The position numbers and the translations under genes are program-made. Below, in pieces: positions 1 to 8,484 of a stretch of DNA of 64,000 nt (the stretch's first letter is position 1; the number at the start of each line of letters is the position of its first letter). Below the pieces are notes generated by a model. The model was not told the origin of the DNA, searched no databases, and was given only the letters and a program-made list of their open reading frames with translations. Source of the stretch: Alkalihalobacterium chitinilyticum (GTDB lineage: Bacteria > Bacillota > Bacilli > Bacillales > Bacillaceae_F); assembly GCF_029028005.1 (NCBI RefSeq), contig NZ_JAOTPO010000009.1, forward strand, positions 1 to 64,000, given 5' to 3'.

Positions 1-127
1 CGGGCTAATCTCTTGTGTCCATCATTACAACAAAGTACATGCTTAGTATAAAATTGAACCGCCGTATACGGAACCGTACGTACGGTGGTGTGAGAGGTCG
101 GAGGTTAATCACCTCCTCCTACTCGAT
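1..127 (+). mobile_element. 3' end of a group II intron (domains V-VI)
   Basis: Positions 57-90 fold as a short, highly paired hairpin (CCGCCGTA pairing with TACGGTGG, with an inner GTAC stem), which is the layout of intron domain V. It is followed by a GAGG...CCTCCTACTCGAT arm typical of domain VI and the 3' splice site near 127. Positions 2-46 in frame 2 would encode a short tail ending CVHHYNKVHA and a stop, which could be the last residues of the intron-encoded reverse transcriptase/HNH protein; that part is weak. The rest of the intron lies upstream of the window. Confidence 0.8.
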
Positions 128-442
128 GTCTTTTTAACGTAACAAATTGTATCCAAATACTTAAAATGAATATCTATATGGTTATATAGGTTTAGTAGTA
201 AAGGTTGTAGTTTGTCATTAAATGTAAAATTACTTCACGCGGTCCTGTATAAAAGTACACAGGAATTCTTTCTTTTTCGACAAAAAAATAGATAATTCGT
301 GTTCTTTTCTAAATTAACAACCAATTATAACACAACTATTTTACTATTCGAAATATTCTGTAAAATTTTCTGTCAAAGTTGTTATTATATTTCGAGAATG
401 CTTGTACTATTTAGTTATCAAAACAGAGGAGGTATATAGAGA
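128..442. other. intergenic leader between the intron and the oxidase operon
   Basis: AT-rich, with no credible ORF. It holds one hairpin (243-264) and presumably the promoter of the oxidase operon. I could not assign a convincing -35/-10 pair. Confidence 0.5.
243..278 (+). terminator. possible weak intrinsic terminator
   Basis: TCCTGT (243-248) pairs with ACAGGA (259-264), followed by a T-rich stretch to 278. The stem is short, so this is tentative. It could end the transcript that carries the intron. Confidence 0.4.
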
Positions 443-2077
443 GTGGAGAAACCAAACAAAAATATGACAAGAAGAGACTTTCTAAATCAAGTGGGAAGGC
501 TAGGTGGCGCTGTAGCTGTATTTGGTGCAATGGATACTTTAGGGTTATTCGGAACACCTACATATGCTATGAAAAGTGATTTCAACCTTCCAAAAAAAGG
601 TGACTTACCTAATGGAAAGAATGGTAAGACGATCATTATCCTAGGAGCAGGGATAGCTGGGCTTTGTGCCGCTTACGAAATGTCAAAGGTAGGCTATAAT
701 TGCAAAATTTTAGAAGCGCGTGATCGTGTAGGTGGTCGAAATTGGACCGTACGTCCAGGAACCACTGAAACAGAAATTGGGGGTGTAAGTCAAACTGCTC
801 AATTTGCAAGAGGGGAATACTTTAACGCTGGGCCAGCAAGGATCCCGCAGCATCATATTACGATGGACTATTGCCGTGAACTAGGTGTACCGCTTGAAAT
901 TTTTACAAATACAAACGAACACGCCTACTATTACCGTGAAAATGTCGGTGCTCTAGCCAATACGAAAATTAGAAAACAAATGATTAAAGCAGATATTAGA
1001 GGGCAAGTTTCTGAGTTATTAGCAAAGGCAGTTAATCAGTCGGCGTTAGATAGCGAGCTATCTGCTGAAGATAAAGAAAGAATACTAACTTACCTTCGTG
1101 GTGAGGGTGGATTAAATGCGAACTATCAATATACAGGATCAAGTGCTCGTGGATATGATATTTTTCCAGCAGCAGGATTAGAGCCAGGAAAAGTTGGTGA
1201 TCCATATACTTTAAATCAATTACTTGCGTCTGGTATGCCTAATAGTATTAGTGGTGAATATTCATTTAATCAACAACCAAACATGTTCCAGCCTGTTGGT
1301 GGGATGGATGCGATACCGAAGGCGTTTGAAGAACAGCTTCCTGGCAAAATCACCTTTGGTGCTGAAGTAAAAGAGATTCGTCAATCACCTGATGGTGTAA
1401 AAATTTTATATACTGGAAAAGGAAAAGGGAACGGCGCAGGAAGCGGTAACTTAAGAGAAATTACGGGAGACTATTGTATTTGCACAATACCTCTACCGGT
1501 ATTAACGAAGATACCTGCTGATTTTTCTTCAGAAATGCAACGTGCCATAGGAAGTATCAGTTATGCGACGACAGGTAAAATTGGTCTACAATACAAACGC
1601 CGCTTCTGGGAGGAAGATGAGCGTGTGTATGGAGGAATGACAACAACGAACCTTGATATTAATCAAATTTGGTATCCTTCATCAGGTTATGGAACACAAA
1701 AAGGAACTGTTGTTGGTTATTACAATTTTGGTAATGATGCTGTGGCTCTTGGGGATATGTCAATTGCTCAGCGCCAAGCACATGCTTTAGCACAAGGAGT
1801 GAAAATTCATGGAGCAAATTATAAGAAAGAGTTAGAAGCTGGCTTTTCTCTAGCATGGCATAAAATTGAGTATAGCGAAGGGGGATGGGCAAATTACTCT
1901 GCTTCGCAAAGGCAGAATGAGTACGTTACTTTGAACAAACCAGATGGGCGTATTCATCTAGCGGGTGAACATTTAAGCTATATGACAGGCTGGATGTCAG
2001 GAGCTATTGAATCCGCATTGATCGCTGTAGGTACTATCCATGAAGAAGTGATGAAAAGTCCAAGTGTTGCCTCATAA
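443..2077 (+). CDS. Tat-exported FAD-dependent amine/L-amino acid oxidase
   Basis: Flavin amine oxidase family, expected to oxidise an amine or L-amino acid to an imine with release of H2O2. The N-terminus has a twin-arginine signal (TRRDFL at residues 9-14, then a hydrophobic stretch ending near TYA), so the folded, FAD-loaded protein is probably exported by Tat. A Rossmann FAD motif (ILGAGIAGLCAAYE) begins near residue 67, and the C-terminal FAD motif (LAGEHLSYMTGWMSGAIESA) is intact. GTG start with AGGAGGT nine bases upstream. It heads an operon with an exported RidA-like protein and tatA-tatC, which fits an extracytoplasmic oxidase. The exact substrate (aromatic amino acid or monoamine) is not readable. 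Confidence 0.9.
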   Translation: MEKPNKNMTRRDFLNQVGRLGGAVAVFGAMDTLGLFGTPTYAMKSDFNLPKKGDLPNGKNGKTIIILGAGIAGLCAAYEMSKVGYNCKILEARDRVGGRNWTVRPGTTETEIGGVSQTAQFARGEYFNAGPARIPQHHITMDYCRELGVPLEIFTNTNEHAYYYRENVGALANTKIRKQMIKADIRGQVSELLAKAVNQSALDSELSAEDKERILTYLRGEGGLNANYQYTGSSARGYDIFPAAGLEPGKVGDPYTLNQLLASGMPNSISGEYSFNQQPNMFQPVGGMDAIPKAFEEQLPGKITFGAEVKEIRQSPDGVKILYTGKGKGNGAGSGNLREITGDYCICTIPLPVLTKIPADFSSEMQRAIGSISYATTGKIGLQYKRRFWEEDERVYGGMTTTNLDINQIWYPSSGYGTQKGTVVGYYNFGNDAVALGDMSIAQRQAHALAQGVKIHGANYKKELEAGFSLAWHKIEYSEGGWANYSASQRQNEYVTLNKPDGRIHLAGEHLSYMTGWMSGAIESALIAVGTIHEEVMKSPSVAS

Positions 2078-2135
2078 AAAAGGAATAATAACAACGAAAC
2101 TATTAAAAAAAGTATAGAAAATAGAGGAGGAATAA

Positions 2136-2705
2136 ATGATGAAAAAATTATCAAAAAAAATTGTAGCATCAGCAATAGTTGGGACAAGCTTATTAGCAGG
2201 GGTTACGTTTACGGCAGCAAATGGTGATATGGCTAAACTGATAAGAGGAAACGATGTCGTATTTTTCGGAAGTCCGACTTCTTCCATATCTAGTTCAGTG
2301 GCGATACCACATAATTATAACAAGCTTTATTTCAGTGGGACGGTTCCGGTTGTAAAAGATAGAAATGGTTCAACTATATATGAAAGATATGGGAATACAG
2401 AAGAACAAGCGATTACAATCTTAGAGCGATTTAAACAAGATTTAGAAGGAAAAGGATTGTCGATGTCAGACATCACTTATTTACGTGTCTATGTGGTTCC
2501 AGATCCAGAACATCCAGAAAACCCTGGTGAAATTGACTATCAAGGTTGGTTCAATGCCTATGCAAAATACTTTAATACAGAAGAAAACCCTGTAAAAACT
2601 GCTCGTTCAACGGTTGGAGTTGAAGGTCTAGTAAACTCAGATTGGCTAATTGAAATCGAAGCAGAAGTCGCTTACAAAAGCATTAACCCAGGAAAAGGAA
2701 AATAA
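2136..2705 (+). CDS. exported RidA-family (YjgF/YER057c/UK114) imine deaminase
   Basis: 189 residues, longer than the usual ~125 because of an N-terminal Sec-like signal (KKLSKK, then a hydrophobic run to about residue 29). The RidA core follows. The catalytic arginine context (ARSTVGVEGL) and the IEIEAEVA strand match the conserved RidA active site (Arg105 and Glu120 in E. coli). RidA enzymes hydrolyse reactive enamine/imine products of amino acid metabolism. Here the gene follows an exported amino acid/amine oxidase by 58 bases, so the likely job is to clear imines made outside the membrane; that coupling is inference. Strong RBS (GAGGAGG). Whether the signal is cleaved is unclear. Confidence 0.85.
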   Translation: MMKKLSKKIVASAIVGTSLLAGVTFTAANGDMAKLIRGNDVVFFGSPTSSISSSVAIPHNYNKLYFSGTVPVVKDRNGSTIYERYGNTEEQAITILERFKQDLEGKGLSMSDITYLRVYVVPDPEHPENPGEIDYQGWFNAYAKYFNTEENPVKTARSTVGVEGLVNSDWLIEIEAEVAYKSINPGKGK

Positions 2706-2734
2706 ATAAAAACAATTGAGTAGGAGATGAGTTC

Positions 2735-2926
2735 ATGTTACAAAACATCGGAGTTCCCGGTTTAATTTTAGTATTAATAATCGCGCTTGTGATTTTCGGC
2801 CCATCCAAGCTCCCTGAGATTGGAAGAGCAGCTGGAAGAACGTTAAGTGAATTTAAAAGTGCAACGAAAGATCTAGTCAATGGAAATGATTCCGAAGAGG
2901 AAAAGTCGAAAGAAGTGAAAAGTTAA
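2735..2926 (+). CDS. tatA: Sec-independent translocase protein TatA
   Basis: 63 residues: one N-terminal membrane helix ([12 protein letters not shown]), the [11 protein letters not shown] hinge, an amphipathic helix and a charged tail, the standard TatA layout. It is the pore-forming component of the Tat export machine. It lies directly after the Tat-dependent oxidase and RidA genes and before tatC, like the B. subtilis phoD-tatAd-tatCd unit in which the translocase is encoded beside its substrate. RBS TAGGAGATGA precedes the ATG. Confidence 0.95.
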   Translation: MLQNIGVPGLILVLIIALVIFGPSKLPEIGRAAGRTLSEFKSATKDLVNGNDSEEEKSKEVKS

Positions 2927-2941
2927 GGCGATAAATTTAAT

Positions 2942-2973
2942 AAGGAGATGTAAACAATTGTTTACATCTCCTT
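2942..2973 (+). terminator. perfect 32-bp palindrome between tatA and tatC
   Basis: AAGGAGATGTAAACAA (2942-2957) is followed immediately by its exact reverse complement (2958-2973) and then four Ts in all. As RNA it forms a long hairpin 21 bases before the tatC ATG. It may act as a leaky terminator or 3'-end stabiliser that lets tatA be made in excess over tatC. It is too AT-rich in its centre to be certain. Confidence 0.65.
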
Positions 2974-2994
2974 TTGTATAAAGGATGTGATCAT

Positions 2995-3720
2995 ATGACG
3001 GTAAAAGAAATGAATTTAGTCGACCATTTAGAAGAGTTGCGAAAACGATTAATTATTGTCATTAGCTTTTTCCTTCTTGCCTTAATCGTGTCGTTTGCAT
3101 TTGTTGAAGAAATTTATGACTGGCTCATCATTGCTGCCGATCAAAACTTAACGATATTAGGTCCAAGTGATATTTTATGGATCTATTTTATGATCGCTGG
3201 ATCGTGTGCGATTATCATAACGACACCGATTATTCTTTATCAAGTATGGAAGTTTGTAGAACCCGCCATAAATGAAAAGGAGCGTAAAGCAGTTTTTCTG
3301 TTTCTTCCACTATTATTTATTTGTTTTACAGGTGCAATTTCATTTGGTTACTTTGTTTTATTCCCAAGTGTTTTATCTTTTTTACAAACATTAGCGGCCG
3401 ACCAACTGAATACGATGTATACAGCAGAAAAATATTTTAAATTTTTATTACACTTAACTTTACCTATTGGATTTTTGTTTGAAATGCCAATTATTATCAT
3501 GTTATTAACAAGGGTTGGTATCATTAACCCAGTCATGCTGGCAAAGACAAGAAAAATTGGTTATCTAATCTTAACGATTGTTTCCACGCTCGTTACACCG
3601 CCTGACTTTATATCAGCTCTTATCGTTATGGCACCTCTCATTTTACTTTATGAAATAAGTATTAGTATTTCGAAAATAATGTATAGAAAGAGATTGAGAG
3701 TTCTTAAAGAAGCTAGTTAA
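2995..3720 (+). CDS. tatC: Sec-independent translocase protein TatC
   Basis: 241 residues from the ATG at 2995, which has AAGGATG upstream; a TTG at 2974 would put the start inside the palindrome. The N-terminus MNLVDHLEELRKRL is the TatC signature that binds the twin-arginine peptide. About six membrane helices follow, with the conserved FVEPAINEKERK loop after helix 2 and a TPPD motif before the last helix. It recognises Tat substrates, here most obviously the oxidase two genes upstream. Confidence 0.95.
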   Translation: MTVKEMNLVDHLEELRKRLIIVISFFLLALIVSFAFVEEIYDWLIIAADQNLTILGPSDILWIYFMIAGSCAIIITTPIILYQVWKFVEPAINEKERKAVFLFLPLLFICFTGAISFGYFVLFPSVLSFLQTLAADQLNTMYTAEKYFKFLLHLTLPIGFLFEMPIIIMLLTRVGIINPVMLAKTRKIGYLILTIVSTLVTPPDFISALIVMAPLILLYEISISISKIMYRKRLRVLKEAS

Positions 3721-3758
3721 GGTATAAACAACAACAGTAGTTTAGTGCAAAATAATAA

Positions 3759-3795
3759 GGTCAGGGTATCCTTTTCCTAAGGAGCCATCCTGACC
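3759..3795. terminator. intrinsic terminator, convergent tatC / nsrR
   Basis: GGTCAGG (3759-3765) pairs with CCTGACC (3789-3795), with some internal pairing between. It sits between the convergent tatC and nsrR genes and could serve both. Confidence 0.6.
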
Positions 3796-3833
3796 ACTAG
3801 TATAGTCAATTATAAATCAATAGAAATACATTT

Positions 3834-4268
3834 TTACCCTTTCGTTAATAAGGATCGTAAAAAATCCTTATTCACTAACATATCATCTAGTGTATATCGA
3901 TCCAGTACTTGTAAATAAGCTTTCATAGCCTCGTTCAATACATGTTTTAAGCGGCACCCTGAACTAATCATACACATGTTTCGCTCCGCATCAAAACATT
4001 CGACTACTTCTAAGTCTTCTGTTTGTCGTACAACACTTCCAATGTTAATTTCACTTGGAGATTTAGCAAGTCTGATCCCGCCATTCCGCCCTCTAATCGT
4101 TTCTATTAATCCGAGTTTGCCTAGTTCGTACACAATCTTACTTAAATGGTTATTTGATATCCCGTAAGCTGAAGATATCTCCTTAATACTAGCCAGTTTG
4201 TCCTTAGAAAGAGTGCCTAAGTATAGAAGAACACGAAGAGAGTAATCTGTATAAGTTGTTAATTGCAT
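3834..4268 (-). CDS. nsrR: Rrf2-family nitric oxide sensor NsrR
   Basis: 144 residues from the ATG at 4268, which has GGAGGGG upstream; the six codons before it look untranslated. N-terminal winged helix (YSLRVLLYLGTL, HLSKIVYELGKLGLIETIRGRNGG). Three cysteines at residues 91, 99 and 105 match the spacing of the Fe-S ligands of B. subtilis NsrR (92, 100, 106). NsrR represses hmp until its cluster is destroyed by NO. It is divergent from hmp, with two NsrR-like boxes in the shared spacer. Confidence 0.9.
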   Translation of the reverse strand: MQLTTYTDYSLRVLLYLGTLSKDKLASIKEISSAYGISNNHLSKIVYELGKLGLIETIRGRNGGIRLAKSPSEINIGSVVRQTEDLEVVECFDAERNMCMISSGCRLKHVLNEAMKAYLQVLDRYTLDDMLVNKDFLRSLLTKG

Positions 4269-4367
4269 GCGAACCCCTCCGTTCAATAAATCAACGAGTA
4301 ATATACTTATATTTTATCATAGTAGCATAAAAGAGTATTTTATTTTAGTTTTGTCTATTTCGTGAAA

Positions 4368-4398
4368 AGATGTATTTCAAATATTGCTTTTGAAATCC
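4368..4398 (+). promoter_or_regulatory. NsrR-like box 1 upstream of hmp
   Basis: AGATGTATTTCAAATATTGC followed by TTTTGAAATC: an AT-rich partial dyad resembling the ATGTATTTTAAAT-type NsrR site of Bacillus. It lies between nsrR and hmp. Confidence 0.6.
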
Positions 4399-4415
4399 TT
4401 CCGTGTTTAAATTAA

Positions 4416-4443
4416 AGATGTATTTTAAATATATGTTTTAATA
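4416..4443 (+). promoter_or_regulatory. NsrR-like box 2 upstream of hmp
   Basis: AGATGTATTTTAAATATATG followed by TTTTAAT, a close match to the NsrR site described for Bacillus hmp promoters. It ends six bases before the hmp RBS (GGGGAGATGA), so bound repressor would block transcription start. Confidence 0.75.
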
Positions 4444-4464
4444 TTTATGGGGAGATGATCGGAA

Positions 4465-5697
4465 ATGACCACTACAAAAACATTAAGTCAAGAAACGATT
4501 GCAATTATTAAATCAACAGTTCCAGTTCTTGCAGAACACGGGGAAGCGATTACTAAGCGTTTTTATCAAATGATGTTTGAAAATCATCCAGAGTTATTAC
4601 ATATTTTCAACCATGCAAATCAAAAGCAAGGAAAGCAACCTAAAGCGTTGGCTAATTCGGTATACGCTGCGGCTGCTCATATTGATAATCTAGAAGCTAT
4701 TATTCCTGTCGTTAAGCAAATTGCACATAAGCATAGAAGTTTAAATGTAAAAGCGGAGCACTATCCAATTGTCGGGAAACATTTATTATTGGCCATAAAA
4801 GATGTGTTAGGGGATGCCGCAACGGATGAAATTATTAATGCCTGGGCAGATGCTTATGGGGTAATTGCGGATGTGTTCATTGCAGTTGAAAAAGAAATGT
4901 ATAATGAAGCTGAGCAAAAAGAGGGCGGTTGGAAGGAATTTCGTCCATTTACAGTTGCAAAAAAAATACAGGAAAGTAATGTTATTACGTCCTTCTATTT
5001 AAAACCTTTAGATGGTGAGGAGATTTCGGACTACCTGCCTGGGCAATACATTTCAGTTAAAGCCCTTATTGATGGGGAAGAATATAACCATATTAGACAA
5101 TATAGTTTATCGGATGTTTCGGGGAAGGACTATTATCGTATTAGTATAAAACGTGAAGACGCACGTGGAAACATTCCAGCAGGAATCGTTTCAACGTTTA
5201 TGCATAATGAAGTGAATGAAGGTGATGTTCTTGAAATAACAGCCCCAGCTGGTGATTTTGTTCTAGAGACTGAACCAACTCGTCCTATCGTTTTAATTAG
5301 TGGTGGTGTGGGCCAAACGCCAATGATCAGCATGTTAAAAACATTATCTCAACTTCCAGAAAAGCAGGTCACTTATATTCACGCAGCGATAAATGGAAAC
5401 TATCACGGATTGAAAGAAGAAGTAGCAACAGTTGTTTCAGAAAGTAATAACATTAACTATTTTCTTGCTTATGAACAGCCAACAGAAGAAGACCGAACAG
5501 CTCAAACCTTTCAAAAAGAAGGATTTATCGACCTTGATTGGTTAAAGACAGTGGTGCCAAATAACGATGCGGAATTCTACTTCTGTGGTCCTCTCCCATT
5601 TATGAAAGTGATTAATCAATCATTAAAAGATTGGGGAGTACCTGAAGAACAAATCCATTTTGAGTTTTTCGGTCCAGCTGGTGATTTAGAGAAGTAA
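4465..5697 (+). CDS. hmp: flavohemoprotein / nitric oxide dioxygenase
   Basis: 410 residues, the normal Hmp length. It has an N-terminal globin domain (residues ~1-140, with QIAHKH around the proximal histidine), an FAD-binding domain with RQYSLSD, and an NAD(P)H domain with GGVGQTPMISM and a C-terminal FCGPLPFMK. It converts NO plus O2 to nitrate in the cytoplasm using NAD(P)H. Regulation by NsrR is strongly suggested by the adjacent repressor gene and two boxes. Single gene with its own terminator. Confidence 0.97.
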   Translation: MTTTKTLSQETIAIIKSTVPVLAEHGEAITKRFYQMMFENHPELLHIFNHANQKQGKQPKALANSVYAAAAHIDNLEAIIPVVKQIAHKHRSLNVKAEHYPIVGKHLLLAIKDVLGDAATDEIINAWADAYGVIADVFIAVEKEMYNEAEQKEGGWKEFRPFTVAKKIQESNVITSFYLKPLDGEEISDYLPGQYISVKALIDGEEYNHIRQYSLSDVSGKDYYRISIKREDARGNIPAGIVSTFMHNEVNEGDVLEITAPAGDFVLETEPTRPIVLISGGVGQTPMISMLKTLSQLPEKQVTYIHAAINGNYHGLKEEVATVVSESNNINYFLAYEQPTEEDRTAQTFQKEGFIDLDWLKTVVPNNDAEFYFCGPLPFMKVINQSLKDWGVPEEQIHFEFFGPAGDLEK

Positions 5698-5754
5698 GAT
5701 AAGTAAAACGTTTTATTGAGGGAATGCTAAATATATAAGGTTGACCTCAATATT

Positions 5755-5789
5755 AAGACCGCTATGGCTTTCGTTCCATCGCGGTCTTA
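5755..5789 (+). terminator. intrinsic terminator after hmp
   Basis: AAGACCGC...GCGGTCTT hairpin with additional ATGG/CCAT pairing inside, located 58 bases after the hmp stop. The following T-run is poor. Confidence 0.75.
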
Positions 5790-5823
5790 GTAATTTTAGT
5801 TGGTGATTTGAAGGTGAAAAGAA

Positions 5824-6945
5824 ATGATCTTAATCTACATCATCATCGCTGTTGCGTTTATTGATACGTTTTCCCAACTTCCGATTATTGCTCCTTTTGC
5901 CATTGAACTAGGTGCGAATCCGCTCTTAGTCGGAATTATTATTGGAATGTACTCGTTTTCTAATATGCTTGGAAATTTGTTATCAGGAGTTTGGATTGAC
6001 CGTATTGGCTCTAAACGAATTTTATATGTTGGAATGCTTACGGTAGGAGTTATAATCTTTTTCTATTCAATGGTCAGTAACGCATATGAATTGTTAGTCA
6101 TTCGATTTTTCCATGGTATGGCAGGAGGTCTAATTGTTCCTGCCGCCTTTACGTTTTTAGGTTCCAGAGGTGAACGGGCGGAGAACGGAAGAACGATGGC
6201 TTATTCAGGTGCAGGTGTCGGCATCGCTGCAATTGCAGGGCCAGCAATTGGGGCCATTGTCAGTGGACGATTTGGTTATAATCTTCTTTTTTATTTCATC
6301 TCGAGTTTAATGATAGTGTTTGGTGTTCTAGCAGCTGTCTTTTTAAGAGAAAAGAGTAAATTAAGAACTTCTGCAGTAAAGCATAATACACTTCCTAAAT
6401 TGAAAGAGCTTGTACCTGCCTATTTATCCATTTTTTTGTTAATGTATACTTTAGGCTTATTAACGTATTTGTTACCTTTGAAAGTAATCGACCTCAATTT
6501 ATTTACAGAACTGACAGGTATTTTATTAAGCGTCTTCGGTTTGGTGGCGATCTTAATTTTTGTATTTCCAACGAATAGGGTGTTTGATCAGTGGAATAAA
6601 CCTAGACTAATGAAAAGTGGTCTAATCGTTATATCCATTGCACTGTTGTATTTAGCGGTTGCTGTGACTTTATCACATATGGTTATTTCTATGGTTATTT
6701 ACGGAATTGGATTCGCACTTATTTTTCCATCAGCAAGTGGAACAGTTATAGAACGAACAAGGGAGAAAGAAAGAGGCAAAGCATTTGGTCTTTTCTATGC
6801 ATTCTTTTCACTAGGGGTCATTTGTGGTTCTTTCTCTGCAGGGGTGTTCTCGTTTATACCAGCTTATCAATTTGTAATTGGAGCTATGTTCGTGTTGTTT
6901 ACATTATCCACTTATACAATTGTTGCGATGCTATGGAAAAGATGA
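5824..6945 (+). CDS. MFS transporter, multidrug/efflux type
   Basis: 373 residues with about 11-12 membrane helices. The loop after helix 2 carries a motif-A-like DRIGSKR sequence, and the helix 5 region is Gly-rich (GAGVGIAAIAGPAIGAIVSG, motif-C-like), which points to a proton-driven exporter. Substrate unknown. It starts at an ATG with GAAGGTGA upstream. Single gene; a hairpin follows at 7043. Confidence 0.85.
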   Translation: MILIYIIIAVAFIDTFSQLPIIAPFAIELGANPLLVGIIIGMYSFSNMLGNLLSGVWIDRIGSKRILYVGMLTVGVIIFFYSMVSNAYELLVIRFFHGMAGGLIVPAAFTFLGSRGERAENGRTMAYSGAGVGIAAIAGPAIGAIVSGRFGYNLLFYFISSLMIVFGVLAAVFLREKSKLRTSAVKHNTLPKLKELVPAYLSIFLLMYTLGLLTYLLPLKVIDLNLFTELTGILLSVFGLVAILIFVFPTNRVFDQWNKPRLMKSGLIVISIALLYLAVAVTLSHMVISMVIYGIGFALIFPSASGTVIERTREKERGKAFGLFYAFFSLGVICGSFSAGVFSFIPAYQFVIGAMFVLFTLSTYTIVAMLWKR

Positions 6946-7042
6946 AACGAAAATAAAAAATAAAAAATAAAAAATTACAAATTATTAAACAACTTTTAAT
7001 GAACTTTTGTTAAACTATTATTAATAGAAAGAGATACGAAAT

Positions 7043-7069
7043 GCCTTAAATCTAACGATGGTTTAAGGC
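7043..7069 (+). terminator. hairpin after the MFS gene
   Basis: GCCTTAAA (7043-7050) pairs with TTTAAGGC (7062-7069), followed by TATTTTAA. Probable terminator about 100 bases after the MFS stop. Confidence 0.6.
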
Positions 7070-7112
7070 TATTTTAATTGAAGTTTTTCAAAGATCATTT
7101 CATGGGGGAATA

Positions 7113-8315
7113 ATGATGTATGATTTTGCTATTATCGGTGGGGGAATTGTTGGTTTATCGGTCGGAAAAGCGATCTTAGAGAAGTTTCCAGGTGCCAAAG
7201 TGATCGTCTTAGAAAAAGAAAAAGACTTTGCGTCACACCAGACAGGTCATAATAGCGGAGTTATTCATTCAGGTCTCTATTATAAACCTGGTAGTTTTAA
7301 AGCAAAGTTTGCTCGACAAGGTAACGAGTCAATGGTGGCGTTTTGTCAAGAACATCAAATCGAACATGAAGTTTGTGGAAAAGTCGTCGTGGCAACAAAT
7401 GATGAAGAGCTGCCGTTACTAGAGAACTTGTACAAGCGCGGGCTTAATAATCAGTTAGTGATTAAGAAAATATGTGCTGATCAATTAAAAGAGATCGAGC
7501 CACATGTTAATGGGAAAGCGGCAATACATGTGCCGATGGCAGGAATCGTTAACTACAAAAAAGTTAGTGAGACGTTAGCAAAGCTCATTTGGGAACGTGG
7601 GGGAGAGTTAAAGTTAAATACGAAGGTAGAAAAAGTTAAAGAAAAAGGAAGTGACGTAGAGATAGACACGAATAATGGAACGATTCAGGCAAAAATGATG
7701 ATTAACTGTGCGGGGCTGCATAGTGACCGTATTGCCAAGTTAACGGGTTATCATATGGATATGAAAATTGTTCCTTTTCGCGGTGAATATTTTAAGTTAA
7801 AGCCAGAAAAAAGGTATTTAGTTAAACATTTGATATACCCTGTACCCAATCCGTCTTTTCCATTTTTAGGCGTGCATTTTACTAGAATGATAGGTGGTGG
7901 TGTTGAAGCCGGCCCTAATGCTGTACTTAGCTTAAAACGAGAAGGTTATAAAAAAACAGATTTTCATTTAGGGGACTTTCTTGAAGTCATGAAATACCAT
8001 GGATTTTGGAAGCTGGCCCGTAAAAATGTTAAGGAGGGTTTTGAGGAGATTACCCGTTCGTTACATAAGGGCAAGTTTGTAGAAAGTCTTCAAAATCTCA
8101 TTCCAGAAATTACAATAAATGACCTTGAACCTGCTCCAGCTGGAGTACGCGCGCAAGCGTTAAAATCAGATGGTAGTTTAGTAGACGATTTTTACATCAT
8201 TGCAGGCAAACGAAGTATCCATGTGTGTAATGCACCTTCACCTGCAGCAACAGCATCTTTGCAAATAGGAAGTGAAATCGTTCGAAGGCTTCCTGCTCAA
8301 AAGATCGTTCTCTGA
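7113..8315 (+). CDS. lhgO: L-2-hydroxyglutarate oxidase
   Basis: 400-residue FAD-dependent oxidoreductase of the DAO/LhgO family. N-terminal FAD motif IIGGGIVGLSVGKAI, then the LhgO signature SHQTGHNSGVIHSGLYYKPGS near residue 42. The C-terminal AGVRAQALKSDG and CNAPSPAATASL motifs are typical of this family. It oxidises L-2-hydroxyglutarate to 2-oxoglutarate and probably passes electrons to the quinone pool. No partner genes adjacent. A second ATG at 7116 is an equally possible start. Confidence 0.9.
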   Translation: MMYDFAIIGGGIVGLSVGKAILEKFPGAKVIVLEKEKDFASHQTGHNSGVIHSGLYYKPGSFKAKFARQGNESMVAFCQEHQIEHEVCGKVVVATNDEELPLLENLYKRGLNNQLVIKKICADQLKEIEPHVNGKAAIHVPMAGIVNYKKVSETLAKLIWERGGELKLNTKVEKVKEKGSDVEIDTNNGTIQAKMMINCAGLHSDRIAKLTGYHMDMKIVPFRGEYFKLKPEKRYLVKHLIYPVPNPSFPFLGVHFTRMIGGGVEAGPNAVLSLKREGYKKTDFHLGDFLEVMKYHGFWKLARKNVKEGFEEITRSLHKGKFVESLQNLIPEITINDLEPAPAGVRAQALKSDGSLVDDFYIIAGKRSIHVCNAPSPAATASLQIGSEIVRRLPAQKIVL

Positions 8316-8334
8316 CACATGAATATAGTGTCAG
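8312..8334 (+). terminator. hairpin overlapping the lhgO stop codon
   Basis: CTGACAC (8312-8318) and GTGTCAG (8328-8334) form a perfect 7-bp inverted repeat that includes the TGA stop. There is no T-run, so it may be a 3'-end stabiliser rather than a terminator. Confidence 0.45.
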
Positions 8335-8484
8335 GACGAATGCAGTAGTTTAATTAAAATAACCAAAAAGCTCCTCTAAAAAACAACTTTTAACCTAGGA
8401 AAAATTCAGAAGTAATAGAAGGAAAAGAATGTTTAAAGGTGAACTATAAAAGGATATGAATTGCAAATTGGAGGAGTAACATTA

